Shown here in pieces: positions 49,916-60,657 of a stretch of 64,000 bases of DNA. The DNA is taken from positions 407,001-471,000 of the forward strand of contig OAPG01000007.1 in NCBI GenBank assembly GCA_900208305.1. The letters run 5' to 3'. Both the position numbers and the translations under genes were made by a program. Each line of letters starts with the position of its first letter. The stretch's first letter is position 1. The notes beneath the pieces are model-generated. The model ran no database searches and was not told where the DNA came from. It saw only the letters and a program-made list of their open reading frames with translations. This DNA is from Melanopsichium pennsylvanicum (Eukaryota > Basidiomycota > Ustilaginomycetes > Ustilaginales).

Positions 49916-50774
49916 TCAATGCAGATGGCTAGGAGGGGCGTCGCCAGCGTATACCATCGTTGGCAACGCCCTCTCGGTTCGCACGCACTTCTTGTGGCCG
50001 CCCAGATGGCAATGCACACAAGCGCGCAGAGTTCGGCCCTTGCCACCGGCAGAAAGCACGTCAGCGAAGGCTGACGGGAAACAACTGGGACGAAACAAAA
50101 AAAGGGAAGAACCAGAGTCAGCAGTGAGTATCGAACGTTGAAGGGGGCAGTGGTACTTACGGTATACCAAGCTTGGCGCAGCGGGCGCATTGCCAGCTCG
50201 GCCAAGGCATGCAGCCTTCGGTTAGCCAAAGGAGAACCAGACAATGCAGTCGACCGGCCGTCACGGAACCCTCCGATACCACCCAAGTGGGGGGCCAGGC
50301 CTCGCACGCCACGAACACCAGCAACACCGGAGCGATAAGCGACTCCGCCCACAGCGCAACCTCGAGGTAGTTGGGCACATGAGGCCCAACGAGCGGAGCG
50401 ACAGGTTCCTCCCCGACCTTGCTAATCCTCCCTACAACCGACTCCTCCACCTCCATCGCCTCCAGCCGCTCTTCCTCCTCCTCCGCAACATCGTTTCCCA
50501 AAAACAGCGGTTCCAGTGGCCGCGGCGTCGACCGCAACGCGACGAGCTGCTTGGCAGCCACAATTTCGATGGGCTGCTTGCCAGCAGCAGGGGACGACGA
50601 AGCTGTGGCCTCGAGGCCGACAGCCGAAGGTGTTGTCACTGCCCAAGTGGCAGGATTTCGGTTGCAAAGCCTGGCGCTACGGCGCACAGGCTCTTCTGCC
50701 CTGAGGGCAGGCAGTCGTGTCGACGCTGGCCGCGATGACGCAGCGGAAGGGGCATTATTCGAGTGGTTCGACAT
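49916..50774 (-). CDS. Element 1 antisense spliced gene, paired-Cys-cluster protein
   Basis: Encoded opposite to gag-pol, between pol and the 3' LTR. Exon 1 is 50774-50161 and exon 2 begins at 50084, with a 76-bp phase-2 intron (GTAAGT ... TCCCAG). Splicing joins CARCAKLGIP to C and so creates Cx2Cx6C, followed 20 residues later by CVHCHLGGHKKC (Cx2Cx7C), a plausible two-zinc or Zn-cluster module. The product is 260 residues to a TGA at 49918-49916. After it the same frame stays open to 49628 (95 more residues, ending with FDRQRRLRSMRSPFEDIEPP), so the TGA is probably a mutated CGA. A TATA-like box (TTAAATAG on the minus strand, 50834-50842) lies about 60 bp upstream. The N-terminus is basic and Ser/Pro-rich, then acidic, then hydrophobic. 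No family is recognised; a nucleic-acid-binding or regulatory role is inference. Confidence 0.72.
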
Positions 50775-50863
50775 CTTGACGGTTTAGAAGGTGCTGTTGG
50801 TGGAAGAACAAGTCGGGGGAACACCCGCCGACCCTATTTAAGCCTCAACGGAGCTCGGCTCTT

Positions 50864-50876
50864 GAAGGGGGGGTAG
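50864..50876 (+). promoter_or_regulatory. Element 1 polypurine tract
   Basis: GAAGGGGGGGTAG lies immediately upstream of the 3' LTR, at the position used to prime plus-strand DNA synthesis. Confidence 0.85.
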
Positions 50877-51887
50877 TGTCACGGGAGTGGGTCCCAAGGA
50901 AGAGGTCTGCGCAGACCAGAGATGTTGAATCGGCTGAGATCCGGTGGGAGAGCATGTCTCAACGGATCTCAGGGAGATCTGGTGGATATTGGTGGGCTCA
51001 TGGGATTAAAGGTTAGCGCAGGACCGAGAAGTTGAATCGGACGAAATCCGGTGAGAGAGCAGGTCTCAACGGATCTCACGGAAATTTGGCGAGTGGCAGT
51101 GACTCGCCGGATATCGAAGGTATTGATGGCAAGGGGAGCATCTGCGATGGCGGCGACCAACGCCACGCCGGAACGACACGTGGGCCAATCGACGCCCAGG
51201 GGGCAACGGAGAGGGAGCACGCGGGCGTGCTCGGAAGCACCCTGCCGAAGGACTAGGGGGCGGTCTTATCGTGCGGGGGTCCAAGCTCGACGCACGCAGG
51301 TTGTACAGTACCGATGGACCTTGCACACGATACATATATATAAATACTCTGTTCCCCGCTATCGGATGAGCGGAAGCTCATCCACTCTATCTTATATCTC
51401 AGTCACACATAGTTATCAGTACGTCGTACTTACCATACTCTTCACACGTCGCACATCGCAATACCACTTATTGCAATCCATATAGTCTGTGTCCCCGTCG
51501 GTGAACGGAGAACAACGTATAGACGTCGTTGACACCACAATCGACGCTGTAGCACCTCAACTACAGGCGGAACCTCAACCGCGGGCCTGGCACCACAACC
51601 AGTCCCTCATAACTCCACCGGCAACGACGGCTGAGGTCTAACCCAGCCATCAGCAGTATCCCGTCGACGTCGTGACACTCGCGTCGACCAAATACCCCGT
51701 CCGAGCTTGCCGCGTTACCTCTGTACGGAGTGTCACCAGCGGTCAGCCGATATCCGTCGAGAGATTGCCACTCGCAGGATTCTCTTCAATATCCGTTGAG
51801 GCCAAGCTTAACCGCCGGAATTCACTGAAATCCGGCAAGTCGCGCTTTCTCACGGGAATTTGGATCTCTGGCACGCGACCGCTGACA
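50877..51887 (+). repeat. Element 1 3' LTR
   Basis: 1011 bp, colinear with the 5' LTR without indels. Mismatches occur at 51475, 51766, 51776, 51787, 51788, 51837 and 51861 (5' LTR 43577, 43868, 43878, 43889, 43890, 43939, 43963). All are transitions at CpG sites and six fit TCG to TTG on one strand or the other. Confidence 0.97.
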
Positions 51888-51892
51888 CATTG

Positions 51893-52915
51893 TTGCTGTT
51901 GGCCTTGGGGAAGCTAGCCTGAACTACATTTTGGATTGTTTGTAGTTGTGGTATTGCCATCTACAAGGTGGGATCATCTTGTACCCTTGTGTAGTGGCAG
52001 AGAATTGCAGAAAGTAACACTGTTTGAAATTGTTGGCTGGCATGGTGACAGAACATACAACCAGAGGTGGATTGCAATGGGGATGGTGATGTTTGAAAAA
52101 GAGTTGAATTGCAAGCAAGCTAACATACATGCCAAACAAGCTTGCCAAAACTCTCAAAGTCTTGATGGATGGCTTCCTCAATCAAGACGCCACTATGCAA
52201 TGCACATTCATCAATTGGTTTTACAAGCCTTGCTTTTGCAAACATTGTTTGGGATGTGCATCATGGTTGTGTGCTTGATGACTCACTCTCATAAGGGGTG
52301 AAGAACAGCATCAGGGATGCTCAAGGATGGTGTCAAGGAAGATGGTATGCAAACAATGCTCATTTACAACACCATCAAGTTGGACTGGTGTCAGATGACG
52401 CTCAGATGACACATGCAAGAGCATCATTTGGGCATTGTATACGCACATGGCAACAAATTTCAATGTGATTGGCTCAGCCATTGACAATGAATCAAGATTT
52501 TCAGACCATTGAACAAGCAACAGTGATGGTATAGCTATGGTAAGCTCACTCAGCACTCAGCCATTGCAGTCCTGCCCTTGGTGTACTGGCAATTCTAACA
52601 CTTTGCCATGTTTGCAATTGTGCTGAGAAACTTTAAGTAAACTCAGGCTCTGTGGCATTAGTTGTCCAGATTGATTGAAGCTTTACAAGACACTGACAAT
52701 GTGCCTGCCTTTGCCCTTTGAATTACAGAAACCGCTTAGGTGCCTGTGTCCATGGATCCTTGCATTGCCACAGGCTCTTCAAGGCCCATCAAAGATGACT
52801 CAACATTCTCTTGCACGCAAGGGTAGGAGGTGGAGGATTAATTTAGTAATCACAGTTGTTGGTTCATGGATTCAGATGTTTGATGGTCTTCTAGCCATCT
52901 TTTGTGGTAGCTTAC
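51893..52915. other. CpG-depleted, TG/CA-rich DNA between elements 1 and 3
   Basis: About 1 kb with only about five CpG by eye but abundant TTG, CAA, TGCA and CATTG words. Reading frames are short and carry no recognisable motif. I take it for old repeat DNA degraded by CpG-directed mutation. The left target copy CTTAC of element 3 is at 52911-52915. Confidence 0.55.
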
Positions 52916-53345
52916 TGTTAAGGCTGTAGGGTCTAGATACTGCGGGCGGCTACAGCCGGGATGGAGGCTACGGGTACGGAGAGGTCGTAGGCGGGGCGAC
53001 ACAGGCGGTCGGGGGTCAGAGCACACTACTGCGTTGCTATAGAGCTAACTAAGTAATACATGCGACGAGGTCCGGAGGCAACCTCATGTCAGGCGGGGGC
53101 GGGGTGGTAAGGTACAGGAACTATCGGTCACTTCCCACCGCGGCGTTACAATGTTAGGTTGCCGACGGTCGTATCCTACGTACGGAGGGGCCAGCCGCGG
53201 TTGGGCGGTAGGAGGATCGTGTCAGGCCGACCGCTCCGCTGCGAGGGGTCCGGAGAGGGTCGGTCGGGGCCCGATCACGACGATCGCTCAATCGGGAGGG
53301 GGGCCGAGCACCCCCTCTTTGGACTCCGGTTGGTAGGCACTAACA
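52916..53345 (-). repeat. Element 3 3' LTR (complete)
   Basis: 430 bp, reverse complement of the element 2 LTR, running TGTTAAGG...CACTAACA on the plus strand. It is followed at 53346-53359 by the reverse complement of the polypurine tract. Confidence 0.95.
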
Positions 53346-53646
53346 TTACCCCCCGGTTCAGGCCGACTGGTCCCCAGGCGGCTGATAGGACAGGAGGGCA
53401 AGGGGGGTCGTACTCCCCCAACCTTAATCCGCGCCAGGGACGCCTCTCTGTACAAGTCGCGACGCTCGTCTCGGCAATTTAATTGCGGATGCGCAGCAAT
53501 GAGGCAATACCACCCACAATGCCTTGGACCGGCGGAATTGACTGTGCGCCATTGCTCGTGCGTAGCTATCGAGGGGGGATATAAGGATTGGGGTCGACGG
53601 GTCTTCCTTCTCGATTTCCCCCATTCTTCCCCATTCCCTTTTTGCA

Positions 53647-53774
53647 ATGTCGTCGTCACCAGCAGACGCTATCATGGATTCCCCGGCCGACAACCCGTCG
53701 GCCGACATCAGTACCGTTCCCCCACCATCGCCTACGTCCGCGACGGCGGCAGCGTCGGCAGCAGCAGCAGCAGC

Positions 53775-53812
<38 letters not shown>

Positions 53813-54853
53813 CCGCTTCTGGAGGTGAGTCGGTCGTGGTTCCGTCGTGGTTCGGTTGTGGATGGGGGGCCCAGAGGGTCTGACAACCACCTGTCGGTGC
53901 CGTGGAATGGGTTACTGACATTTGTTCCCTCCCCCTTGTTTCGATTACGACAGATCGGCCGTCGGAGACCTCCGCTGGTCCCATCCGGAGGGTGCGCTGC
54001 TCCCCGCGTGCTCACCTTTCCCGGGGGGCCAACTCGGGCCGCCACGAGCACGCCGTGCGTCAACAGTCTGCCGATCCGTCGGTCAATCCTTCCTCCACCA
54101 CTTCCCTCGTCCTGGCGCCCCGGAATTCGATGCCGTGGTCGCGTCCTTCGGTTCCCATCGAGATCACTCCGGAACTTGTTGGTGATGGTAAGTATTTGTT
54201 CCATTGCTGTGTTGATTGGGATCGCTACTGACGTTTGTGTTTCCGTCGCCGCTGCAACAGATCTTGCCCCGCTATGGGGCGAGACGTGGGGCGATTGCTA
54301 CGCCTGCGTATGCGCCGGCGTTGCCTGTGAGCGGGCGGGAGGCAATCTCCGCTGCCGTCGGTGTCAGGGGCAGCACGGGCAACCCTGCGACGCGGATATG
54401 CGCGGTAAGTATTTCCGTCGGGCGTCTGTTGCGATGTATTGGGTGGTCGGCTGACTCTTGTTCTTCCTTTTGTTTTCCCCGACAGTCCCCCCACTTGGCG
54501 GCGCCCAAGGTCCCCTCCGAATGAGGGTTTACGCGTGCTTGCTTGAGAGGTGGAGGTCCGGGGGGGTCGGTTGGCGTTGCCGCCCCCACCCCAACGTCAG
54601 GTTGTTGCTGAGGACACTTGGCAAGATCCCGGAGGAGGAGGAGGAATTGAGGGAGGAGGTGGCTCGGGTGGGCGCGGTGGGTCGGGAGCGGGAGGCGGCT
54701 CGCAAGCGAGCTAGGTCCCGCCCCGACCGTCCAGCCAAGGCTGCCCAAGAGCGGCGCCGCACTTGGGCGCGGGCCCAAGGCCAGCCGGGGGAGTCCGCTA
54801 GAGGCCTTGCGTGTCGCCGACGCTTACCAAGCATTTGTAGGTTGGTAAGGTAG
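53647..54853 (+). CDS. Element 3 antisense gene, truncated C-terminus
   Basis: Relative to its element this gene is antisense, so it reads on the plus strand. Exons: 53647-53824, 53954-54187, 54261-54404 and 54486-54853. The three introns (129, 73 and 81 bp) have intact GT...AG ends (GTGAGT/GACAG, GTAAGT/AACAG, GTAAGT/GACAG). The frame stays open across all junctions for 307 residues. Exon 1 has a Thr run from an ACA microsatellite. Exon 3 carries CYACVCAGVAC and CRRCQGQHGQPC, a Cx2Cx6C / Cx2Cx7C pair separated by 8 residues. Exon 4 begins a Glu-rich then Arg-rich likely coiled coil and runs across the internal deletion into out-of-frame gag-pol DNA, so the last 20 or so residues are not native. 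A GATATAAG box (53578-53585) lies about 65 bp upstream. Confidence 0.7.
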
Positions 54854-55056
54854 GGTGTCGATGGATCCGGAGAACGGATCCCTCTTGCTCCACGACGGGA
54901 GTGTCGGTCCGGTGGGCTGCCCAGAATGCTGCGGCGAGCACCCGGAGCTGGCTTAGGTTGTCGATGGGTTCGGACCGAAGGAACCCATCGACCCTTAGTT
55001 TCCCTCCGGGGGATCCTCCGAATCCGATAGGTCACTGTCGGGGTTGGAGGCTGAGT
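54804..55056 (-). pseudogene. Element 3 gag-pol junction remnant
   Basis: Reverse complement of element 2 57038-57290: the end of gag, the GGGAAAC heptamer (54998-55004) and its hairpin (54960-54992, here 12 bp), and the start of the protease region. It is bounded by two deletion junctions. Confidence 0.9.
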
Positions 55057-55273
55057 CACTTCCCACCGCGGCGTTACAATGTTAGGTTGCCGACGGTTGT
55101 ATTCTACGTACGGAGGGGCCAGCCGCGGTTGGGCGGTAGGAGAATCGTGTCAGGCCGACCGCTCCGCTGCGAGGGGTCCGGAGAGGGTCGGTCGGGGCCC
55201 GATCACAACGATCGCTCAATCGGGAGGGGGGCCAAGCACCCCCTCTTTGGGCTCCGGTTGGTAGGCACTAACA
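55057..55273 (-). repeat. Element 3 5' LTR (truncated)
   Basis: 217 bp with the outer U3 half of the LTR, in reverse orientation and ending TAACA before the target copy CTTAC. The R/U5 half is deleted. Compared with the same part of its 3' LTR it shows several TCG to TTG or CGA to CAA changes. Confidence 0.93.
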
Positions 55274-55392
55274 CTTACTGACCTCATTTTGCTTCTTTGC
55301 CCCATCTTATTGAGCTTCAATGCAATCATCATACATACTTTTGCTTGGCATGCATCTGTGCAGCCCAAGCTCATCATCACAAACTGGCCTTG
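55274..55392. other. Short CpG-free spacer between elements 3 and 2
   Basis: 119 bp of non-element DNA including the target copies CTTAC (55274-55278) and CCTTG (55388-55392). It separates two LTRs in head-to-head inverted orientation. Confidence 0.85.
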
Positions 55393-55822
55393 TGTTAGTG
55401 CCTACCAACCGGAGTCCAAAGAGGGGGTGCTTGGCCCCCCTCCCGATTGAGCGATCGTCGTGATCGGGCCCCGACCGACCCTCTCCGGACCCCTCGCAGC
55501 GGAGCGGTCGGCCTGACACGATCCTCCTACCGCCCAACCGCGGCTGGCCCCTCCGTACGTAGGATACGACCGTCGGCAACCTAACATTGTAACGCCGCGG
55601 TGGGAAGTGACCGATAGTTCCTGTACCTTACCACCCCGCCCCCGCCTGACATGAGGTTGCCTCCGGACCTCGTCGCATGTATTACTTAGTTAGCTCTATA
55701 GCAACGCAGTAGTGTGCTCTGACCCCCGACCGCCTGTGTCGCCCCGCCTACGACCTCTCCGTACCCGTAGCCTCCATCCCGGCTGTAGCCGCCCGCGGTA
55801 TCTAGACCCTACAGCCTTAACA
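55393..55822 (+). repeat. Element 2 5' LTR
   Basis: 430 bp, TGTTAGTGCC...CCTTAACA. It differs from the 3' LTR at 55432 (T versus C), 55509 (C versus T) and 55598 (C versus T). The predicted transcript start is near 55672, where the sequence complementary to the primer site begins. Confidence 0.97.
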
Positions 55823-55823
55823 T

Positions 55824-55833
55824 TACATGCGAC
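55824..55833 (+). promoter_or_regulatory. Element 2 primer-binding site, self-priming type
   Basis: TACATGCGAC begins one base after the LTR and is exactly complementary to GTCGCATGTA at 55672-55681. Length (10 nt) and offset (one base) are identical to element 1 although the sequences are unrelated. Confidence 0.8.
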
Positions 55834-55861
55834 CTCCCCACGGGACGACGTCGTAACCAAG

Positions 55862-57097
55862 ATGAGTACACGCTCCAACCGACGAAACCAAACGGACGCC
55901 TCCCCCCAAGCGGAGGGAGACGCTCCCACCATCTCCCCCAGCGGAGACGAGCCCGCCAGCGTCGTTGCACCCTCGGGCGAACCGCCCGCCGCCCTGACCA
56001 CCTTGGTCCAAGGGCAAGTGGATATCCTGGCGCTTCTGCGTGAAACCTCTGAACAACAGCGGCGCATTACCGCTCTGCTAGAGGCCGCCTTCTTCCCCAG
56101 GGAGGATCAACCTAGACCGGAGTCTTCCCAGCACTACCAAGGAGCAACCGCTGCCCAGGTCCCCCCGCCAACCGTAGCCCCCGTCTACGTGGAGGCCGCG
56201 CCCCGCGAGCCAGAGATTTGACTCCAGGCTCCGGAATGGGACGGCAGCCAAGACAAACTGGAGGACTTCTTGGATCAATGCGAACTCAACTTCGAGGCTA
56301 ATCCCTCCAAGTTTCCAACGGATGCCCGTCGCATCATGTTTGCCATCGGCAACATGACGGGCAAACCACAAACCCGCATTCGCAATGTGCGACAACAGGA
56401 GGGGGAGGATCCGCCCTGGATGAGCTCCTGGAGGGCCTTTTGCGCCGACCTCCGTCGCGTCCATGGCGATCCCGACCCCAGCTACACCGCACGCCTCCAA
56501 CTGAATGCCCTCCGCCAGAAGGGATCAGTATCGGAGCACGCGGCGGAGTTCATGTCGCTGACGGCCAAATCGCACCTGACAGACCAGCAGCAGGCGTTGA
56601 TGCTGTTTGAACAAAGCCTCCGGCCGCGCCTACGGGAAAAGCTCACCCACGTGCCGATGACCGACATCCGTGACTTCATCAACGCCGCCATTGTCACGGA
56701 GCACCGGATGCAGGTGATACAGGAGGCCACGACAAGACCCGCGGAGTCACAGCTGCGACACCGACCGCCCCTCCCAGCCGTGACGGCCAAACGAGAGCCC
56801 CCGGAGGGACCCCGCAAAATGGAACGACCTCCACTACCGGCCAAGGACCCTACGCGTGATGCGGCGGAACGCCTCCGCCAGCACCGACGGACCAACGGGC
56901 AGTGCTTCGGCTGCGGTGGCAGCGACCATTTGGCCCGTGACTGCCCGAAGGCGCCCCAAACACAAAATCTCCGGGCACATGCTATTTCATTCGACAACGA
57001 TTCCGGGACTATACTCGTCAACCCCATGGATGACGGGTCAGCCTCCAACCCCGACAGTGACCTATCGGATTCGGAGGATCCCCCGGAGGGAAACTAA
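55862..57097 (+). pseudogene. gag: Element 2 gag, interrupted by one TGA
   Basis: The frame begins 39 nt after the LTR (AACCAAGATGAG) and is continuous to TAA at 57095-57097, apart from a TGA at 56219-56221. That codon sits in ATT-TGA-CTC and is most simply a CGA changed by TCG to TTG. The N-terminal part is acidic and Ser/Pro-rich with a short likely coiled coil (residues about 40-80). The capsid domain follows (LEDFLDQCELNF, YTARLQLNALRQKGSVSEHA, AEFMSL, FEQSLRPRLREKL). A CCHC knuckle CFGCGGSDHLARDC lies near residue 351. Without the stop it would encode 411 residues. Confidence 0.9.
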
Positions 57098-57132
57098 GGG
57101 TCGATGGGTTCCTTCGGTCCAAACCCATCGAC
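57088..57132 (+). promoter_or_regulatory. Element 2 gag-pol -1 ribosomal frameshift signal
   Basis: G-GGA-AAC (57088-57094) ends directly at the gag stop TAA. After 5 nt GTCGATGGGTT (57100-57110) pairs perfectly with AACCCATCGAC (57122-57132); the loop contains C-TTCG-G. TCGGTCC in the loop can also pair with GGACCGA at 57182-57188, a possible pseudoknot. The -1 frame is open straight into pol, and pol has no nearby ATG. Confidence 0.83.
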
Positions 57133-60100
57133 AACCTAAGCCAGCTCCGGGTGCTCGCCGCAGCATTCTGGGCAGCCCACCGGACCGACACTCCCGTCGT
57201 GGAGCAAGAGGGATCCGTTCTCCGGATCCATCGACACCCTACCTTACCAACCTACAAATGCTTGGTAAGCGTCGGCGACACGCAAGGCCTTGCCTTGCTC
57301 GATACCGGCGCCACCGCCTCTTTCATTACTCCCGAAATGGTCGCAACGGCCAACATTCCTACCCACTCCCTCCGTAAATCCGTCCACGCCACATTCCTCC
57401 AGGGCATGTCGGCCGCCATCAGTCGCCACGCGGCGGTGGATATCATCATCAACAACCACTGCATCACCTCACGCCACCGACTCTTCATCACCCCCATGAC
57501 CTCCCACGACGTGCTGTTGGGGATGGATTGGATCGAGGCCGCCAGGCCGGAGCCAAACTATACCCTCCGTACGTGGGACCTCCGGGTCCCCCACACCGTC
57601 ACGGTGCCCTCCAACCCCAAAATCGAAAAGAACGAACTCCACAACTTGGTCGGCCGGCGACAGCTGGTCTCCACTGAGGAGGACCTGCTGGTCCTCCCAG
57701 AACCGGAAGAGGAGCTACTGCCCCTCCGAGCTTCCGCGACCGACCTCGCCGTCCTACCGCCAGAGTACCGCGAGTACGCCGACGTCTTCGACGCCGAGAG
57801 GGCCGACCAATTGCCTCCCCACCACCCACACAACCACGAGATCAACCTGGAGGCTGGCAAAACCCCTCCCTATGGCGCACTCTACTCCCTGTCGCACCGC
57901 AAACAAGAGGAGCTCCGGAACTACCTCCAGAAGATGCAGGCCATTGGCTTCATCCGACCGTCGAGTAGCCAAGCTGCCGCGCCCCTCCTTTTTGTACCAA
58001 AGAAGGACGGTCGCCTCCGGCCGTGTGTGGACTACCGCGCCCTCAACGCCATCACCGTCAAGGATTGCTACCCGATCCCCCTCATCTCCGAACACCTTGA
58101 TCGGCTGGCGACGGCCAAGATCTTCACTAAATTTGACCTGAAGGGTGCCTACAACCTTCTCCGGATCGCCCCCGGCCACGAATGGAAGACCGCATTCCGC
58201 ACGCGCTACGGCAGCTACGAATACCTCGTCATGCCGTTCGGCCTCTGCAACGCTCCGGCGACCTTCCAACGGCTCATGAACCACGTGCTGTCGGATCTCT
58301 TAGACGTGTCCGTCATCGTATATCTGGACGACATCCTAGTCTTCTCCGACAACGAGGCCGACCACCACCACCACGTCTGCCAAGTGTTGGATCGATTACG
58401 GAAGCATCAGCTGTATTGCGCTCCAGACAAATGCAAATTCCACACCGACTCCGTCGAGTTCCTCGGCTACCTCGTCAGTCCCGACGGCCTCTCCATGGAC
58501 CCGACCAAGGTTAGTACAGTCTTGGAGTGGCCGCCACCACAGTCGATCCGACAGATCCAAGTCTTCCTCGGATTTGCCAACTTCTACCGTCGCTTCATCC
58601 GCCACTATTCTCGTGTAGCGGCCCCCCTCACCGACCTCCTGAAAGGAGGAGCCTCCGGAAAGGTAGATCTGCCCCCGGAAGCAACAGCAGCCTTCAACCG
58701 GCTGAAAGAAGCGTTCACCTCTGCCCCTATCCTCCGGCACTTCTCTCCAACGCTCTACACCGTCGTCGAAACAGACGCGAGCGATGCTGTGGTAGCCGCC
58801 GTGCTGTCGCAGTGGCACCCACAGCCGGGCGCCGACGCGAGCGCCGAGCCCAACAGCCGCTCGCATACCCTCCATCCTGTGGCATACTGGTCGCGAAAGA
58901 TGATCCCGGCGGAGCGTAACTACGAAATCCACGACAAGGAACTCCTGGCTATCGTAGACGCCTGCGGCGCTTGGAGACACTACCTCCATGGCCTCACCTG
59001 ACCGTTCCTCATTTACACCGACCACCAGGCGCTCCAGTATTTTCAGACGAAGCGACAACTCAACCGTCGCCAAGCCCGCTGGCAAGCCGACCTGGCTGAG
59101 TTCGACTTCGTCCTCCACTACCGTCCGGGTAAGGAGGCCGTCCGCCCCGACGCTCTGAGTCGCCGGCACGACTTGTTCCCCAACGGACCGTCGCGCCCAG
59201 ACCCCGCCAACCAAGCCACTCTCCTCCCTGCAAACTTGTTTGCAAGGGCAGCCGGCGTACACTCCTCGGACCCCCTGCCTACGGAGTGGATCGAAACCCT
59301 CCGGAAAGCGGCCAACCTCCCCCCAAACGTTGCCCTCCGCGATGGTGTCCCGTACACCACAGAGGGTCACGTCTACCTGCCACCCCAATTACGGGACAAG
59401 GCACTCCACCTACTGCACGACCACCCTACGGCGGGACATCCTGGCCGCAAGACAACCCTCCATCTCCTCCGTCAACGTTTTTACTGGCCAACCATGGTGC
59501 AGGACACCGACAGCTATGTCGCCTCTTGCGCGGCCTGTCGAAGGGCAAAACACCCCCGTCACAAACCCCACGGCTACCTTCTCCCGTCGGTCCCTCCCGA
59601 TCGGCCGTGGTCCACTATTACCATGGACCACATCACTGACCTCCCGCCCTCCCTTGCCAACGGCACCACCTACAACTCCATTCTCGTAGTCGTCGACCGC
59701 CTCACCAAGTTTGTGGTCTTCATTCCTGCAAACAAAACCGATACGGCGGAGACTTTGGCGTACCAGCTCCACCGCTACGTCTTTTCATACTTTGGCCTCC
59801 CGGACACCATTGTATCTGACCGAGGAACCACGTTTGTAGCTTCCGTTTGGACGGAACTCCTCCGGGCCCTCCGGATTAAAGGGTCTTACTCGTCGGCCTA
59901 CCACCCTCAGACGAATGGCCAGACCGAGCGAGCCAACCAGACCCTGGAGTTGTTCCTCCGCTTCTATACGGCCTACGACCACAGCAACTGGGCAACCCTC
60001 CTCCCGACAGCCCAGCTCGCGCTGAACCAAAGACCGTCGGCGACAACAACCATCGCCCCGGCTATGGCTTGCTTCACATTTGCACCTCGGGCACACCCCT

Positions 60101-60657
60101 CCATCCCCCTGGCCACCTCCAACGTTCCGTCGGCGGATAAAGTGCGGGTGTGCCAGGACGCCATCGCCAAAGCCAACCTTGCCGTCGCGAAGTGGTTTAA
60201 CCGTCGCAGGAGCGACGTCTTGTTCCGCCGGGGGGACCTGGTGCTCCTCCGTACCAAGCACCTCCGCAGCGACCGACCCTCCCACAAGCTCTCCAACCCC
60301 CTCGCCGGCCCGTTCAAAGTCGACGAGGTGATTAGCGACCGAGCCTACCGACTCCTCCTGCCCCCGTCGTGGAAGGTCCATCCCGTCTTTCACGTACAGA
60401 TGCTGGAGCCATACCCCGACGGAGTCAGGGAGTCCAGCGACGCCCCCCAACCGACTACTCTGGAGGACAACTACGCCGATTTCGAAGTCGAGGGCGTATT
60501 GGACTCCCGCCGCCGCGCCGGACGCCTACAGTACAAGGTCTCCTGGGTAGGGTACCCCCCAAGCTGGGTCCCGGCGGAAGACGTGGACCGCGCCCCGGAT
60601 CTGGTCGCTGCGTACCACGCCGCGAACCCGACCAAGCCGGCCCCTACCTGGCGTTAG
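57094..60657 (+). pseudogene. pol: Element 2 pol, interrupted by one TGA
   Basis: In the -1 frame after the slippery site it encodes about 1187 residues: protease (LALLDTGATASFIT), reverse transcriptase (VPKKDGRLRPCVDYRALN, VIVYLDDILVFSDN), RNase H (VETDASDAVVAAVL, YEIHDKELLAIV), integrase (HPTAGHPGRKTT, CAACRRAK, TMDHITDLP, VSDRGTTF, HPQTNGQTERAN) and a C-terminal chromodomain-like module (DFEVEGVLDSRRRAGRLQYK then VSWVGYPPSWVPAEDV). The only disruption is TGA at 58999-59001, inside RNase H just before PFLIYTDHQAL and probably from CGA. Catalytic residues are otherwise preserved. Lack of an ATG at the start supports frameshift expression. Confidence 0.92.

Larger units (their letters stand above)
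42979..51887 (+). mobile_element. Element 1: full-length Ty3/gypsy chromovirus-type LTR retrotransposon
   Basis: An 8.9-kb element with two 1011-bp LTRs (TG...CA), flanked by the 5-bp duplication CATTG at 42974-42978 and 51888-51892. Order: LTR, self-primer binding site, gag, -1 frame pol (protease, reverse transcriptase, RNase H, integrase, chromodomain), an antisense spliced gene, polypurine tract, LTR. Integrase downstream of RNase H and the terminal chromodomain define a chromovirus. The LTRs differ at only seven positions, all CpG transitions, so insertion is recent. gag and pol are uninterrupted, so the copy may be competent. A motif GAAATCCGNCGAG recurs through the whole element. Confidence 0.97.
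52916..55273 (-). mobile_element. Element 3: internally deleted relative of element 2
   Basis: 2358 bp in minus orientation, with target duplication CTTAC at 52911-52915 and 55274-55278. It retains a complete 3' LTR, the polypurine tract and the antisense-gene region. About 240 bp around the gag-pol junction, with the frameshift hairpin, also remain, plus half of the 5' LTR. Relative to element 2 it lacks the counterpart of 55612-57037 (half the 5' LTR, primer site, most of gag) and about 57291-61085 (almost all of pol). Matching target copies show it inserted as a normal element; loss of part of the 5' LTR suggests that deletion came later. Confidence 0.93.

Noticed and set aside
50085..50160. 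Alternative acceptor CGTCAG just downstream (50072/50071)
   Set aside because: Using it brings a stop codon within four codons, whereas the TCCCAG acceptor restores the conserved Cys motif.
57151..57153. Independent pol start at this GTG
   Set aside because: Not an ATG, and the frame is open upstream to the slippery site; frameshifting is the simpler explanation.
58396..59388. 330-codon minus-strand frame over element 2 pol
   Set aside because: Antisense of reverse transcriptase and RNase H coding sequence; no splice or promoter support, unlike the antisense gene further right.
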